Shown here piece by piece: positions 1-7,073 of a DNA stretch of 10,232 nt. Under the pieces are notes generated by a model. The model made no database searches, was not told the DNA's origin, and was given only the letters and a program-made list of their open reading frames with translations. A program made the translations under genes and the position numbers. Each line of letters begins with the position of its first letter. Position 1 is the first letter of the stretch. The DNA comes from Acidobacteriota bacterium (GTDB lineage Bacteria > Acidobacteriota > Vicinamibacteria > Vicinamibacterales > UBA8438), in contig WTGR01000310.1 in the NCBI GenBank assembly GCA_011523485.1, forward strand, positions 1-10,232. The letters are read 5' to 3'.

Positions 1-2
1 AC

Positions 3-1142
3 TGCAAGGACACCGGGGTCGACGTCGAGTGGGTCTGGGACTTCATCCACGCCACCAGCGACGACCGGACGCGCCGGCTGGATCTCGACGCGCTGCGCCG
101 GGACGTGGAGAGCTGGTTCGCGCCCGAGGCGCTCGACGCGGTGTTCGGCGGCCCGCCGGCCGGCGAGACCGAGACGCTCGCGCGCGCCGAGCTGACCCGC
201 GCCGGCAAGCGCTGGCGGCCCTTCCTCAGCGTCTGCGTCTACCAGGCGCTGCAGGACGACCCGCACGCGACGCCGCCCGACGCGCTCCGCAAGGTGGCGG
301 TGGCGGTGGAGTGCTTCCACAAGGCCTCGCTCGTGCACGACGACATCGAGGACGGCGACGCGCGCCGCTACGGCGAGCCGACGCTGCACGCCTCGCACGG
401 GATTCCGGCGGCGCTGAACGCCGGCGACTACCTGATCGGCGAGGGCTACCGGCTGCTCGCGGAGAGCGACTTCGCCCCCGAGATCCGCGCCGGGATGACG
501 GCCATCGCCGCGCGCGGCCACCGCACGCTCTGTCTCGGGCAGGGCGAGGAGCTGGCCTGGGCGCGCAGTCCGAAGCCGCTCAGCTCGCAGCAGGTGCTCC
601 AGATCTTCCGCCAGAAGACGGCGCCCGCGTTCGGCGTGGCGCTCGAGCTCGGGGCGGCCTGCGCCCGCGCCGACGAGGACGTGTTCGAGAAGCTGCGGGC
701 GTACAGCGACGCATTGGGGATCGCATACCAGATCCGCGACGATCTCGACGACTTCGAGCCGTCCGCGGACGCCCCGGACGACGTGGCCGCGCTCCGCCCG
801 TCGCTGCCGCTCGCGGTCGGCTACGAGCAGGCCAAGTCCGAGCCGGACGCGCGCTCCACCCTCGAGGCGGCGTGGCGTCGCGAGCAGGCCGTCGACGGCC
901 GCTCGGACGAGGTGCGCGAGGTGCTGACGCGGTTCGACGCCGCCGACCGCAGCCGCCGGCTGATGGAGGGCTACAAGGAAGAGGCCATCCGCTGCCTGCC
1001 CGGCCTGACCAACCCGAGCCTCAAGGGGTTGTTGCGCCGGGTCATCGGCAAGATCTTCAGCATCGAGATTCAAGGCTGGTGCAGTGAGTTCGAGGCTCGA
1101 AATGCTGCAGGTGGCCAGGCTGTCGCCGACGCTGCTCGGTGA
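3..1142 (+). CDS. trans-polyprenyl diphosphate synthase, 5' end outside window
   Basis: This is an isoprenyl diphosphate synthase that condenses isopentenyl diphosphate onto allylic diphosphates in the cytosol. Counting from an internal GTG at 105, the first Asp-rich motif DDIED is at residues 79-83 (SLVHDDIEDGDARRYGEPTLH context). The second motif, DDLDD, is at 212-216 (YQIRDDLDDF). A GKRWRPF substrate-binding stretch lies near residue 34 and an FRQKTAPAF segment between the two motifs. Both metal-binding motifs are intact, so activity is expected. The residue five positions before the first motif is Ala, a small residue that would permit C20 or longer chains, but product length is only inferred. 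The frame has no stop back to base 3 (it begins CKDTGVDVEWVWDFIHAT), so the true start is probably upstream of the window. GTG 105 is the first possible start inside it. The 3' end overlaps the next gene by 41 nt, which suggests an operon with translational coupling. Confidence 0.9.
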   Translation, partial: CKDTGVDVEWVWDFIHATSDDRTRRLDLDALRRDVESWFAPEALDAVFGGPPAGETETLARAELTRAGKRWRPFLSVCVYQALQDDPHATPPDALRKVAVAVECFHKASLVHDDIEDGDARRYGEPTLHASHGIPAALNAGDYLIGEGYRLLAESDFAPEIRAGMTAIAARGHRTLCLGQGEELAWARSPKPLSSQQVLQIFRQKTAPAFGVALELGAACARADEDVFEKLRAYSDALGIAYQIRDDLDDFEPSADAPDDVAALRPSLPLAVGYEQAKSEPDARSTLEAAWRREQAVDGRSDEVREVLTRFDAADRSRRLMEGYKEEAIRCLPGLTNPSLKGLLRRVIGKIFSIEIQGWCSEFEARNAAGGQAVADAAR

Positions 1143-1962
1143 CGCGGCGGACCTGACGGCGGACTTCCTTTCCACCAGGCTGAATCCGGACGGCGGCTTC
1201 CAGGATCGCGACGGCGCGAGCGACCTCTACTACACCGTCTTCGGTCTCGAAGCGCTGACCGCCCTGCGGCGCGACCTGCCGGTGCCCGCCGTGCGGCGGT
1301 TTCTTGAGCGCCACGACGACCCGGCCGAGCTCGACTTCGTGCACGCCGCCTGTCTCGCCCGCTGCTGGGCCGACATCGGGGCCGCGGGCGACGCGCCGGC
1401 CCGGGCGCTCCTCGCCCGTCTCGAGTCCTTCCGCACGCCGGACGGCGGCTACAGCCCGACCGACGCCGCCGACCATGGCACGGCGTACGGCTGCTTCCTG
1501 GCCCTCGGCGCGTACGAGGATCTCGGCGCCGGGCTCGACAATCCCGATCGGCTCCTGGCCTGCCTGGCCGCGCTGCGCGCCGCGGACGGAGGATACGGGA
1601 ACCGGCCCGGCGTGCCGACGGGGCTGACGCCGCCGACCGCCGCGGCGGTGACCGTGCAACGCCGCCTCTCCCGGCCGGCCGACCGCGAGGCGGCCGAATG
1701 GCTCCGGGCGCGCCATCTTCCGGCCGGCGGGTTCTGCGCGTCGCCTTCCACGCCGATGCCGGACCTGCTCTCGACCGCCACCGCGCTGCATGCGCTGACC
1801 GGCGCCCACGTCCCGCTGGAGCCGCTGCGGGAGCCGTGCCTCGACTTCGTCGACAGCCTCTGGAGCAACTCCGGCGGCTTCTACGGAAGCTGGGGCGACG
1901 ACGTGCAGGACTGCGAGTACACCTTCTATGCCCTGCTCGCCCTGGGGCACCTGAGCCTGTGA
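1102..1962 (+). CDS. prenyltransferase/squalene-oxidase-repeat alpha-alpha barrel protein
   Basis: This is a 286-residue protein made of about five repeats, each carrying a GG(F/Y) turn: NPDGGFQDRD, TPDGGYSPTD, AADGGYGNRP, LPAGGFCASP and SNSGGFYGSW. Each turn is followed by a helix of the TA..AL..L type. This is the layout of protein prenyltransferase beta subunits and of single barrels of squalene-hopene cyclases. The last repeat ends DDVQDCEYTFYALLALGHL (D270, C271, Y273). Aligned by eye with farnesyltransferase beta, the position of the zinc-ligand His is Tyr, so a zinc-dependent protein prenyltransferase is not supported. A DxDD acid motif is also absent. It may bind a polyprenyl substrate or act with the adjacent cyclase; that role is inference. 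ATG 1102 is preferred because GAGG lies 6 nt upstream. GTG 1084 would add six residues. It overlaps the upstream synthase and is followed by a 106-nt gap to the cyclase. Confidence 0.8.
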   Translation: MLQVARLSPTLLGDAADLTADFLSTRLNPDGGFQDRDGASDLYYTVFGLEALTALRRDLPVPAVRRFLERHDDPAELDFVHAACLARCWADIGAAGDAPARALLARLESFRTPDGGYSPTDAADHGTAYGCFLALGAYEDLGAGLDNPDRLLACLAALRAADGGYGNRPGVPTGLTPPTAAAVTVQRRLSRPADREAAEWLRARHLPAGGFCASPSTPMPDLLSTATALHALTGAHVPLEPLREPCLDFVDSLWSNSGGFYGSWGDDVQDCEYTFYALLALGHLSL

Positions 1963-2068
1963 GCGTGCATCCCCTGTCGCGCCTTGGCGTACCCGTGCCC
2001 GATCACTATCGCCCTCACCCGCGGCTGCGCCACGGGCTCGCAGGAATCCAGCGGTGGGATCCGCTCCC

Positions 2069-4027
2069 ATGAAGCCGGCAGCGCCGGCGCCGACCGGCCC
2101 TGCGGCATGGAGGGCAACGCTCGACCGGCTCACGGACGGACTGCTCGCCGCGCGCAACGCGGACGGCCACTGGGACGGCGAGCTGTCGTCGTCGGCGCTG
2201 TCCACGGCCGTCGCGATCATCGCGCTCGCGCTGGTCGACCGCTCTCGACCGCGGGCCGCGTACGACGCCCTCGTCGGCGGCGGCGCGGCATGGTTGATCC
2301 GGACCCAGAATCAGGACGGCGGCTGGGGCGACACCACCGACAGCCCCGGCAACGTCAGCACCACCGCGCTCTGCTGGGCGGCCCTCACCATCGCCGGGAC
2401 GGACGACCCGCCGTGCGCCGCCGCGCTCGGGCGAGTGCGCGACTGGATGCGGCGCGCGGCCGGCGACCTGGGTCCGCGGGCGCTCGCCGAGACGATCAGC
2501 CGGCGCTACGGCAAGGACCGCACGTTCTCGGTGCCGATCCTGACCGTCCTCGCGCTGGCCGGACTCCTGGACGGAGACGAACGGAAGGCCGACGGCAGCG
2601 ACGACGAGCCGCGCGCCGCCGCGGGAAACCTGCGCGCCCACGCCGCCGGCGGTGGTCTGCCGCGCGGCGCCGGCGGCATCATCGGCAGCGGCTGGCGCCA
2701 CGTTCCGCAACTCCCGTTCGAGCTGGCCGCCGTGCCGCCGTCCTGGTACCGCTGGCTGCGGCTCCCGGTGGTCAGCTACGCCCTGCCGGCCCTGATCGCC
2801 ATCGGGCAGGCCCGCCACCGGCAGCGCCCCACGCGCAATCCCCTGACGCGTCTCGTGCGCCGCGCGGCCCGCAAGCACACCCTGCGCCGTCTGGAGGCGA
2901 TCCAGCCGCGCGGCGGGGGATTCCTCGAGGCGACGCCGCTGACGAGCTTCGTCGTCATGAGCCTGGTCGCGGCCGGCGAATCGACGCACCCCGTGGTGGA
3001 GCGCGGCGTGGCGTTCCTGGAACGGTCCGTGCGCGCCGACGGGAGCTGGCCCATCGACACCAACCTGGCCACGTGGGTAACGACGCTCGCCATCAACGTG
3101 CTGGCGCGCCGCCCCGACTGGGGCGATCTGCTCCGCCCTGCGGAGCGTTCGGCGCTGAGCCGCTGGCTTCTCGATCAGCAGTACCGCGAGCGGCACGTCT
3201 ACACCGACGCCGATCCGGGCGGGTGGGCCTGGACCGACCTGCCGGGCGGGGTTCCCGACGCCGACGACACGCCCGGCGCGCTGCTGGCTCTCCATGCGCT
3301 GGGCGCCGACGAACCTGCGCACCGGGAGGCCGCCTGCGCCGGCATCGGCTGGCTCCTCGACCTGCAGAACGCCGACGGCGGAATACCGACCTTCTGCCGC
3401 GGCTGGGGCGCGCTGCCGTTCGACCGCAGCAGCCCCGACCTGACCGCCCACACGCTGCGGGCGTGGACCGCCTGGCGGCGGTTGCTGCCCGACGCGCTGC
3501 GGGTCCGAACCGAGCGCGCCACCGCCCACGCGGTCCAATTTCTGCAGAGGGCACAGAATCCGGACGGATCCTGGGTCCCCCTCTGGTTCGGGAACCAGGC
3601 TGCTCCGAACGACGCCAATCCGGTCTACGGCACCGCGCGCGTCATCGAGGGGCTCGCGGTCCTGCCCGCAGCGGAAGCGCCTGCCGCAACCGAACACCGC
3701 GCGGCCCGTTGGCTCATCGCCGCACAGGGAGAGGACGGCGGCTGGGGCGGCGCGCCCGGCGTCCCGCCCTCCATCGAGGAGACCGCCGTTGCGGTCTCGG
3801 CGCTGGCGACCTACGTGCGGCTCCCGCGGGCTGCGTCGATCGCCGATGTCGACAACGCCGTCGCCCGCGGCGCGCAATGGCTGACGGATGCGACGGGAGA
3901 GGGACGACGAGTCGAAACTACGCCCATCGGCCTGTACTTCGCGAAGCTCTGGTACTCCGAGGCCCTCTACCCGCAGGTCTTCGCGCTGGGCGCGCTCGCG
4001 ACTACCGCGACGGCGGATCCGTCATAG
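2069..4027 (+). CDS. class II terpene cyclase, squalene-hopene cyclase family
   Basis: At 652 residues this is the usual length for squalene-hopene cyclases, which are monotopic membrane enzymes that fold a polyprene in two alpha-alpha barrels and start cyclisation by protonation. The catalytic acid motif DADDT is present at residues 397-401 (GGVPDADDTPGALLAL), matching the family DxDDT. QW-type repeats are visible: QNQDGGWGDT near the N-terminus (about residue 80), then QNADGGIPTF, QNPDGSWVPLW and QGEDGGWGGAP in the C-terminal half. The N-terminal DGHWDGELSSSALSTAVAI stretch also fits the family. No squalene synthase genes are in the window, and a polyprenyl diphosphate synthase lies just upstream. 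Squalene, another linear terpene or a polyprenyl diphosphate are therefore all possible substrates. ATG 2069 was chosen; GTG 2054 (preceded by AGGA) is the longest in-frame option and would add five residues. The gene is probably co-transcribed with the two genes upstream. Confidence 0.9.
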   Translation: MKPAAPAPTGPAAWRATLDRLTDGLLAARNADGHWDGELSSSALSTAVAIIALALVDRSRPRAAYDALVGGGAAWLIRTQNQDGGWGDTTDSPGNVSTTALCWAALTIAGTDDPPCAAALGRVRDWMRRAAGDLGPRALAETISRRYGKDRTFSVPILTVLALAGLLDGDERKADGSDDEPRAAAGNLRAHAAGGGLPRGAGGIIGSGWRHVPQLPFELAAVPPSWYRWLRLPVVSYALPALIAIGQARHRQRPTRNPLTRLVRRAARKHTLRRLEAIQPRGGGFLEATPLTSFVVMSLVAAGESTHPVVERGVAFLERSVRADGSWPIDTNLATWVTTLAINVLARRPDWGDLLRPAERSALSRWLLDQQYRERHVYTDADPGGWAWTDLPGGVPDADDTPGALLALHALGADEPAHREAACAGIGWLLDLQNADGGIPTFCRGWGALPFDRSSPDLTAHTLRAWTAWRRLLPDALRVRTERATAHAVQFLQRAQNPDGSWVPLWFGNQAAPNDANPVYGTARVIEGLAVLPAAEAPAATEHRAARWLIAAQGEDGGWGGAPGVPPSIEETAVAVSALATYVRLPRAASIADVDNAVARGAQWLTDATGEGRRVETTPIGLYFAKLWYSEALYPQVFALGALATTATADPS

Positions 4028-4040
4028 GCGGGAACTGGAC

Positions 4041-4059
4041 CGCGCGGTCGCGCCGCGCG
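4041..4059 (+). terminator. GC hairpin after cyclase gene, possible weak terminator
   Basis: A 7-bp perfect GC stem (4041-4047 with 4053-4059) has a 5-nt loop and starts 13 nt after the cyclase stop codon. No T-run follows, so it is not a canonical intrinsic terminator. It abuts the hicA operator. Confidence 0.25.
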
Positions 4060-4076
4060 ATACTACATGTAGTATC
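4059..4076. promoter_or_regulatory. hicAB operator, 18-bp perfect palindrome
   Basis: GATACTACATGTAGTATC is a perfect 18-bp inverted repeat. It is AT-rich against a very GC-rich surrounding and lies directly upstream of hicA. HicB proteins with a ribbon-helix-helix tail, like the one here, autoregulate by binding palindromes in their own promoter. The palindrome overlaps the presumed -10 hexamer at 4073-4078, so binding would occlude RNA polymerase. Position and symmetry are seen directly; HicB binding is inferred. Confidence 0.75.
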
Positions 4077-4078
4077 AT
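4073..4078 (+). promoter_or_regulatory. presumed -10 element of hicAB (TATCAT)
   Basis: TATCAT is followed by exactly 7 nt and then the GTG start of hicA at 4086. Initiation about 7 nt below the hexamer would give a leaderless mRNA starting at the GTG. No convincing -35 box is seen, and there is no Shine-Dalgarno sequence before the GTG. Confidence 0.5.
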
Positions 4079-4085
4079 TTCATTC

Positions 4086-4322
4086 GTGAGCAGGGCCGCC
4101 CGACTCCTCGAGTCGATGAAGGCCAACCCGAGGGCGGACTGGACGGCGGCCGACGTCAAGCTCCTCGCACGGGCACACAACTTGAAGTTCCGCCAGCGTG
4201 GCACGAGTCACGCCGTGCTCACGAACACGCGTGGACATCACCTCACGGTTCCCATGCGCAAGCCGATCAAGCCGTTCTACATCAGACGGCTGACGGGGCT
4301 CATCGAGGAGGCCGCGACATGA
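4086..4322 (+). CDS. hicA: HicA-family toxin (mRNA interferase)
   Basis: This 78-residue protein has the HicA layout: a helical N-terminus (MKANPRADWTAADVKLLA), the catalytic-His segment QRGTSHAVLTN, a strand ending HHLTVP, and the tail PIKPFYIRRLTGLIEEA. HicA toxins have a double-stranded-RNA-binding-like fold and cleave mRNA, with the His of the G(T)SH motif as the catalytic residue. GTG 4086 is preferred over ATG 4116. The longer form adds SRAARLLESM, which matches the HicA subgroup whose N-terminus reads LLE.M..NP..DW, and it sits 7 nt after the presumed -10 hexamer. The toxin stop overlaps the antitoxin start by 4 nt (ATGA). The C-terminal half is the PIKP..YI type rather than the classic G-T-L-R-x-I tail. 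The identification rests on motifs plus the HicB partner. Confidence 0.85.
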   Translation: MSRAARLLESMKANPRADWTAADVKLLARAHNLKFRQRGTSHAVLTNTRGHHLTVPMRKPIKPFYIRRLTGLIEEAAT

Positions 4323-4654
4323 GATTCGAAGACTATCCGATCACGCTCAGCCCGATCCCGCAAGACGAGGGCGGCGGCTACATGGTCACCATCCCCGACC
4401 TGCCCGGATGCATCGCGGACGGTGAAACCGTCGAGGAGGCAATCGCCGAAGCCCGCGACGCTTTCGAGGCATGGACGATCGCGGAACAGGAGGACGCCGG
4501 CACGTTGCCCGCGCCGAAGACCTATAGCGGACAGTTCGTGCAACGCATCCCCAAGACCCTGCATATGCGACTTGCGAGACGGGCCGAGAGCGAGGGCGTC
4601 AGCTTGAATCACCTCGCTGCAACGCTTCTTGCGGAAGGGCTTGCCGGGCGATGA
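4319..4654 (+). CDS. hicB: HicB-family antitoxin
   Basis: This 111-residue antitoxin has two parts. The N-terminal half is the partly degraded RNase-H-like HicB fold: YPITLSPIPQDEGGGYMVTIP, then DLPGCIADGETVEEAIAEARDAFEAW. It binds and blocks HicA. The C-terminal part, about residues 70-110 (SGQFVQRIPKTLHMRLARRA, then EGVSLNHLAATLLAEGL), reads as a ribbon-helix-helix DNA-binding domain, which points to repression of its own promoter through the palindrome at 4059-4076. Its ATG is fused with the toxin stop in an ATGA overlap, so the two are translationally coupled. The pair looks somewhat less GC-rich than its neighbours, and it separates the terpenoid cassette from the dehydrogenase, which would fit an acquired module. 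Confidence 0.92.
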   Translation: MRFEDYPITLSPIPQDEGGGYMVTIPDLPGCIADGETVEEAIAEARDAFEAWTIAEQEDAGTLPAPKTYSGQFVQRIPKTLHMRLARRAESEGVSLNHLAATLLAEGLAGR

Positions 4655-4719
4655 ACGCCGCCGACTGGAGTGCTGCACGAGCACGCCGGGAGTTCGATCG
4701 TACCCCCGCGCCGTCGGGG

Positions 4720-4725
4720 TATATT
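4720..4725 (+). promoter_or_regulatory. possible -10 element of the dehydrogenase operon (TATATT)
   Basis: TATATT stands out in GC-rich sequence 27 nt before ATG 4753, giving a leader of about 20 nt. It overlaps the 3' arm of a small hairpin (TACCCC 4701-4706 with GGGGTA 4716-4721). No clear -35 box is seen. Its location argues for the ATG at 4753 rather than the upstream in-frame ATG at 4651. Confidence 0.35.
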
Positions 4726-4752
4726 CGGGTGGCAGACGGTTCCGGACGAGCG

Positions 4753-5895
4753 ATGACACCCTTCGATTTTCACGCGCCGACGCGCCTCGTGTTCGGGTCC
4801 GGCACGCTCGACCGCCTCGGGATGCTCGCGCGGGAACTCGGCTTCTCGAAGCCGCTGCTGGTCTCCGACCGCGGCCTGGAGGAGGCCGGCCACGTCGACC
4901 GTGCGCTCGGCCTGCTGCGGAGCGCCGGGCTGGACGTGGAGGTCTTCGACGACTTCGACGTGAATCCGGACGCTGCGATGGTCGAGCGGGGCGTCGCGTT
5001 CGCCCGGGCACGCCGGCCGGACTCGGTGATCGGCCTGGGCGGCGGCAGCTCGCTGGACTGCGCCAAGGGGATCAATCTGCTGCTGACGAACGGCGGCGCC
5101 ATGGCCGACTACCGCGGCTACGGGCACGCCCACAAGCCGCTGCTGCCGATGATTGCCGTCCCCACCACCGCCGGCACCGGCTCGGAGGCGCAGAGCTACG
5201 CGGTGATCGCCGATGCCGAAACGCACATGAAGATGGCGTGCGGCGATCCGCAGCTCGCCTTCCGGGTGGCGGTTCTCGACCCGGACCTCACCCTGTCGCA
5301 ACCGGCCGCCGTCACCGCCGCCGGCGGCTTCGATGCGATCGCCCATGCGGTGGAGACGGCGGTGACCAAGCGCCGCACCGCGATCTCGACACTCTTCTCG
5401 CGCGAAGCGTTCCACCTGTTGAACGCCAACTACGAACGCGTGCTGGAGCACCCCGACGACGTCGCGGCGCGCGGCGCGATGCAGCTCGGCGCGTTCTACG
5501 CAGGGGTGGCGATCGAGCAATCGATGCTCGGGGCGGCCCACGCCTGCGCGAACCCGCTGACGGCGCGCTACGCCATGACGCACGGCGTGGCGCTAGCGAT
5601 ACTCCTGCCCCACGTCGTGCGGTGGAACGCACAGGCCGCGGACGACCTCTACCGCGAACTCGTCAACGGGGCGCCCCAGCCGTCCGCCGTTCCGAGCGCC
5701 GGAGAGCATCTGGCCGAGCGTCTCGTCGCCATCGGCAGGTCGGGCGGTTTTCCCGCCGATCTGCGCACGACCGGCGTGCCGGAGCGCGACCTGTCGGCCC
5801 TCGCCGAGGCCGCGGCCACGCAATGGACCGGCACGTTCAACCCGAGGCCCTTCGGGGCGCGCGAAGCGTTGGAGGTATATCAATGCGCCTACTGA
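4753..5895 (+). CDS. iron-containing (group III) alcohol dehydrogenase
   Basis: This cytosolic NAD(P)-dependent dehydrogenase of 380 residues has the normal family length. The N-terminal nucleotide-binding half carries GLGGGSSLDCAKG (about residues 95-107) and the TTAGTGSE segment. The C-terminal helical half holds the four metal ligands: D194 and H198 (GGFDAIAHAVE), H263 (GAAHACANPL) and H277 (MTHGVALAILLPHV). This spacing is essentially that of lactaldehyde reductase FucO. All ligands are present, so the enzyme should be active. The alcohol or aldehyde substrate cannot be told from sequence. The frame is open further upstream to an ATG at 4651 that overlaps hicB, but that extension has no family resemblance, and family length and ligand numbering favour 4753. 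The stop lies 13 nt inside the next gene. Confidence 0.93.
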   Translation: MTPFDFHAPTRLVFGSGTLDRLGMLARELGFSKPLLVSDRGLEEAGHVDRALGLLRSAGLDVEVFDDFDVNPDAAMVERGVAFARARRPDSVIGLGGGSSLDCAKGINLLLTNGGAMADYRGYGHAHKPLLPMIAVPTTAGTGSEAQSYAVIADAETHMKMACGDPQLAFRVAVLDPDLTLSQPAAVTAAGGFDAIAHAVETAVTKRRTAISTLFSREAFHLLNANYERVLEHPDDVAARGAMQLGAFYAGVAIEQSMLGAAHACANPLTARYAMTHGVALAILLPHVVRWNAQAADDLYRELVNGAPQPSAVPSAGEHLAERLVAIGRSGGFPADLRTTGVPERDLSALAEAAATQWTGTFNPRPFGAREALEVYQCAY

Positions 5896-7049
5896 GCCAG
5901 TCGTACCGAGAATCGTGCTCGACCACTCCAGCCGCAATCACCGTGCTCGCGGCGTTCGCGCTGCTGGCCGGCACGGGCGCGGCAGCCGCCCAGGATGCGG
6001 CGCCGCCGGACGCCTGGACGCAGTTCCGCGGCACGACCGGCCTGACCGGCGTCTCGTCGGCCACGGTCCCGGACAATCCCCGGCTGCTCTGGTCGTTCGA
6101 GGCGGGCGAATCCATCGACTCGTCGGCCGCCATCGCCGACGGCACGGTCTACGTCGGCACCTATACGGGAGAGCTCATTGCCCTCGATCTCGACACCGGC
6201 GAGCTGAAGTGGCGCTACCGGGCGAGCGAGCGGATGGGCATCGGCGAATCGTCGCCGGCCGTCGGGCACGGCCTCGTCTTCGTCGGCGACCTCGCCGGCG
6301 TGCTGCACGCCGTCGACGCCGAGACCGGCGAGGAGGTCTGGACCTATGCGACGCAGGGGGAGATCAAGTCCTCGCCGGTGCTGTCCGGCGACCGCGTCCT
6401 CATCGGGTCGTACGACGGTTACCTGTACGGGCTGGAAGTCTTTACCGGCGAGCTCGCCTGGCAGGTGGAGACCCAGAACTACGTCCACGCTACCCCCGCC
6501 GTCACCGACGGCGTCGCCTACTTCGGGGGCTGCGACGAGACGTTCCACGGCGTCCGTATCTCGGACGGCACGGAGATCACGAGCGTGCCGGCCGGCGCCT
6601 ACACCGCCGCGTCCTCCGCCATCCGCGACGGGCGCGCCTACTTCGGCACCTTCGACAACGAGGTCGTCAGCCTCGACCTGGGGACAGGCGACATCCTCTG
6701 GCGCTACGAGCATCCGCGGCGGCACTTCCCCTTCTACTCGTCGGCGCTCAACGTCGACGGCACGGTCGTCATCGGCGGCCGCGACCGCATGGTGCACGGC
6801 ATCGACGCCGAGACCGGCGCGATGCGCTGGACCTTCATGACCCGCGCGCGCGTCGATTCGTCTCCCGCCGCCGCCGGCGGACGCGTCTACATCGGCTCCG
6901 GGGACGGGCGGTTCTACATCCTCGATCTGGAGAGCGGCGAGAAGCACTGGGAGTTCGACACCGGCGCACCGCTGTCGGCGTCCCCGGCAATCGCCGACGG
7001 CAAGGTGGTGATCGGGTCGCAGGACGGCGTGCTCTACTGCTTCGGGTGA
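5883..7049 (+). CDS. exported PQQ-like (BamB/PQQ_2-type) beta-propeller protein
   Basis: This 388-residue protein begins with a signal peptide: a hydrophobic stretch AAITVLAAFALLAG and likely cleavage after AAAA before QDAAPPD. There is no lipobox Cys, so a soluble periplasmic protein is expected. The rest consists of blade repeats ending in the (D)xxTGExxW-x-(Y/F) tryptophan-docking motif: DLDTGELKWRY, DAETGEEVWTY, EVFTGELAWQV, DLGTGDILWRY, DAETGAMRWTF and DLESGEKHWEF. One blade is degenerate (RISDGTEITSV), and an N-terminal LLWSF strand probably closes the ring, for about eight blades. The hallmarks of a full quinoprotein dehydrogenase are not evident, so a scaffold, sensor or BamB-like role is as likely as catalysis. 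GGAGG at 5871-5875 lies 7 nt before the ATG, inside the dehydrogenase coding end, so the two are coupled. Confidence 0.88.
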   Translation: MRLLSQSYRESCSTTPAAITVLAAFALLAGTGAAAAQDAAPPDAWTQFRGTTGLTGVSSATVPDNPRLLWSFEAGESIDSSAAIADGTVYVGTYTGELIALDLDTGELKWRYRASERMGIGESSPAVGHGLVFVGDLAGVLHAVDAETGEEVWTYATQGEIKSSPVLSGDRVLIGSYDGYLYGLEVFTGELAWQVETQNYVHATPAVTDGVAYFGGCDETFHGVRISDGTEITSVPAGAYTAASSAIRDGRAYFGTFDNEVVSLDLGTGDILWRYEHPRRHFPFYSSALNVDGTVVIGGRDRMVHGIDAETGAMRWTFMTRARVDSSPAAAGGRVYIGSGDGRFYILDLESGEKHWEFDTGAPLSASPAIADGKVVIGSQDGVLYCFG

Positions 7050-7073
7050 CGACCCGTCGAATATCGTTGGACG

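Noticed and set aside
2015..3877. Very long minus-strand ORF opposite the cyclase gene
   Set aside because: It is Arg/Gly/Ala-rich with no recognisable domain, and it is fully explained as the antisense shadow of a high-GC gene with clear cyclase motifs.
4038..4049. 12-bp palindrome GACCGCGCGGTC as a second hicAB operator
   Set aside because: It is pure GC in a GC-rich stretch, where such symmetry is common. It is better read as part of the hairpin after the cyclase.
4701..4721. TACCCC/GGGGTA hairpin as a terminator after hicB
   Set aside because: The stem is 6 bp with a 9-nt loop and no T-run, and it overlaps the AT-rich element likely used as a promoter.
4651..4752. N-terminal extension of the alcohol dehydrogenase from ATG 4651
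   Set aside because: The 34 extra residues have no family similarity. Family length, metal-ligand positions and a TATATT element at 4720 favour ATG 4753.
4629..5882. Long in-frame upstream extension of the propeller ORF
   Set aside because: It overlaps the iron-dependent dehydrogenase in another frame and reads as low-complexity Arg-rich sequence. The signal peptide and GGAGG place the real start at 5883.
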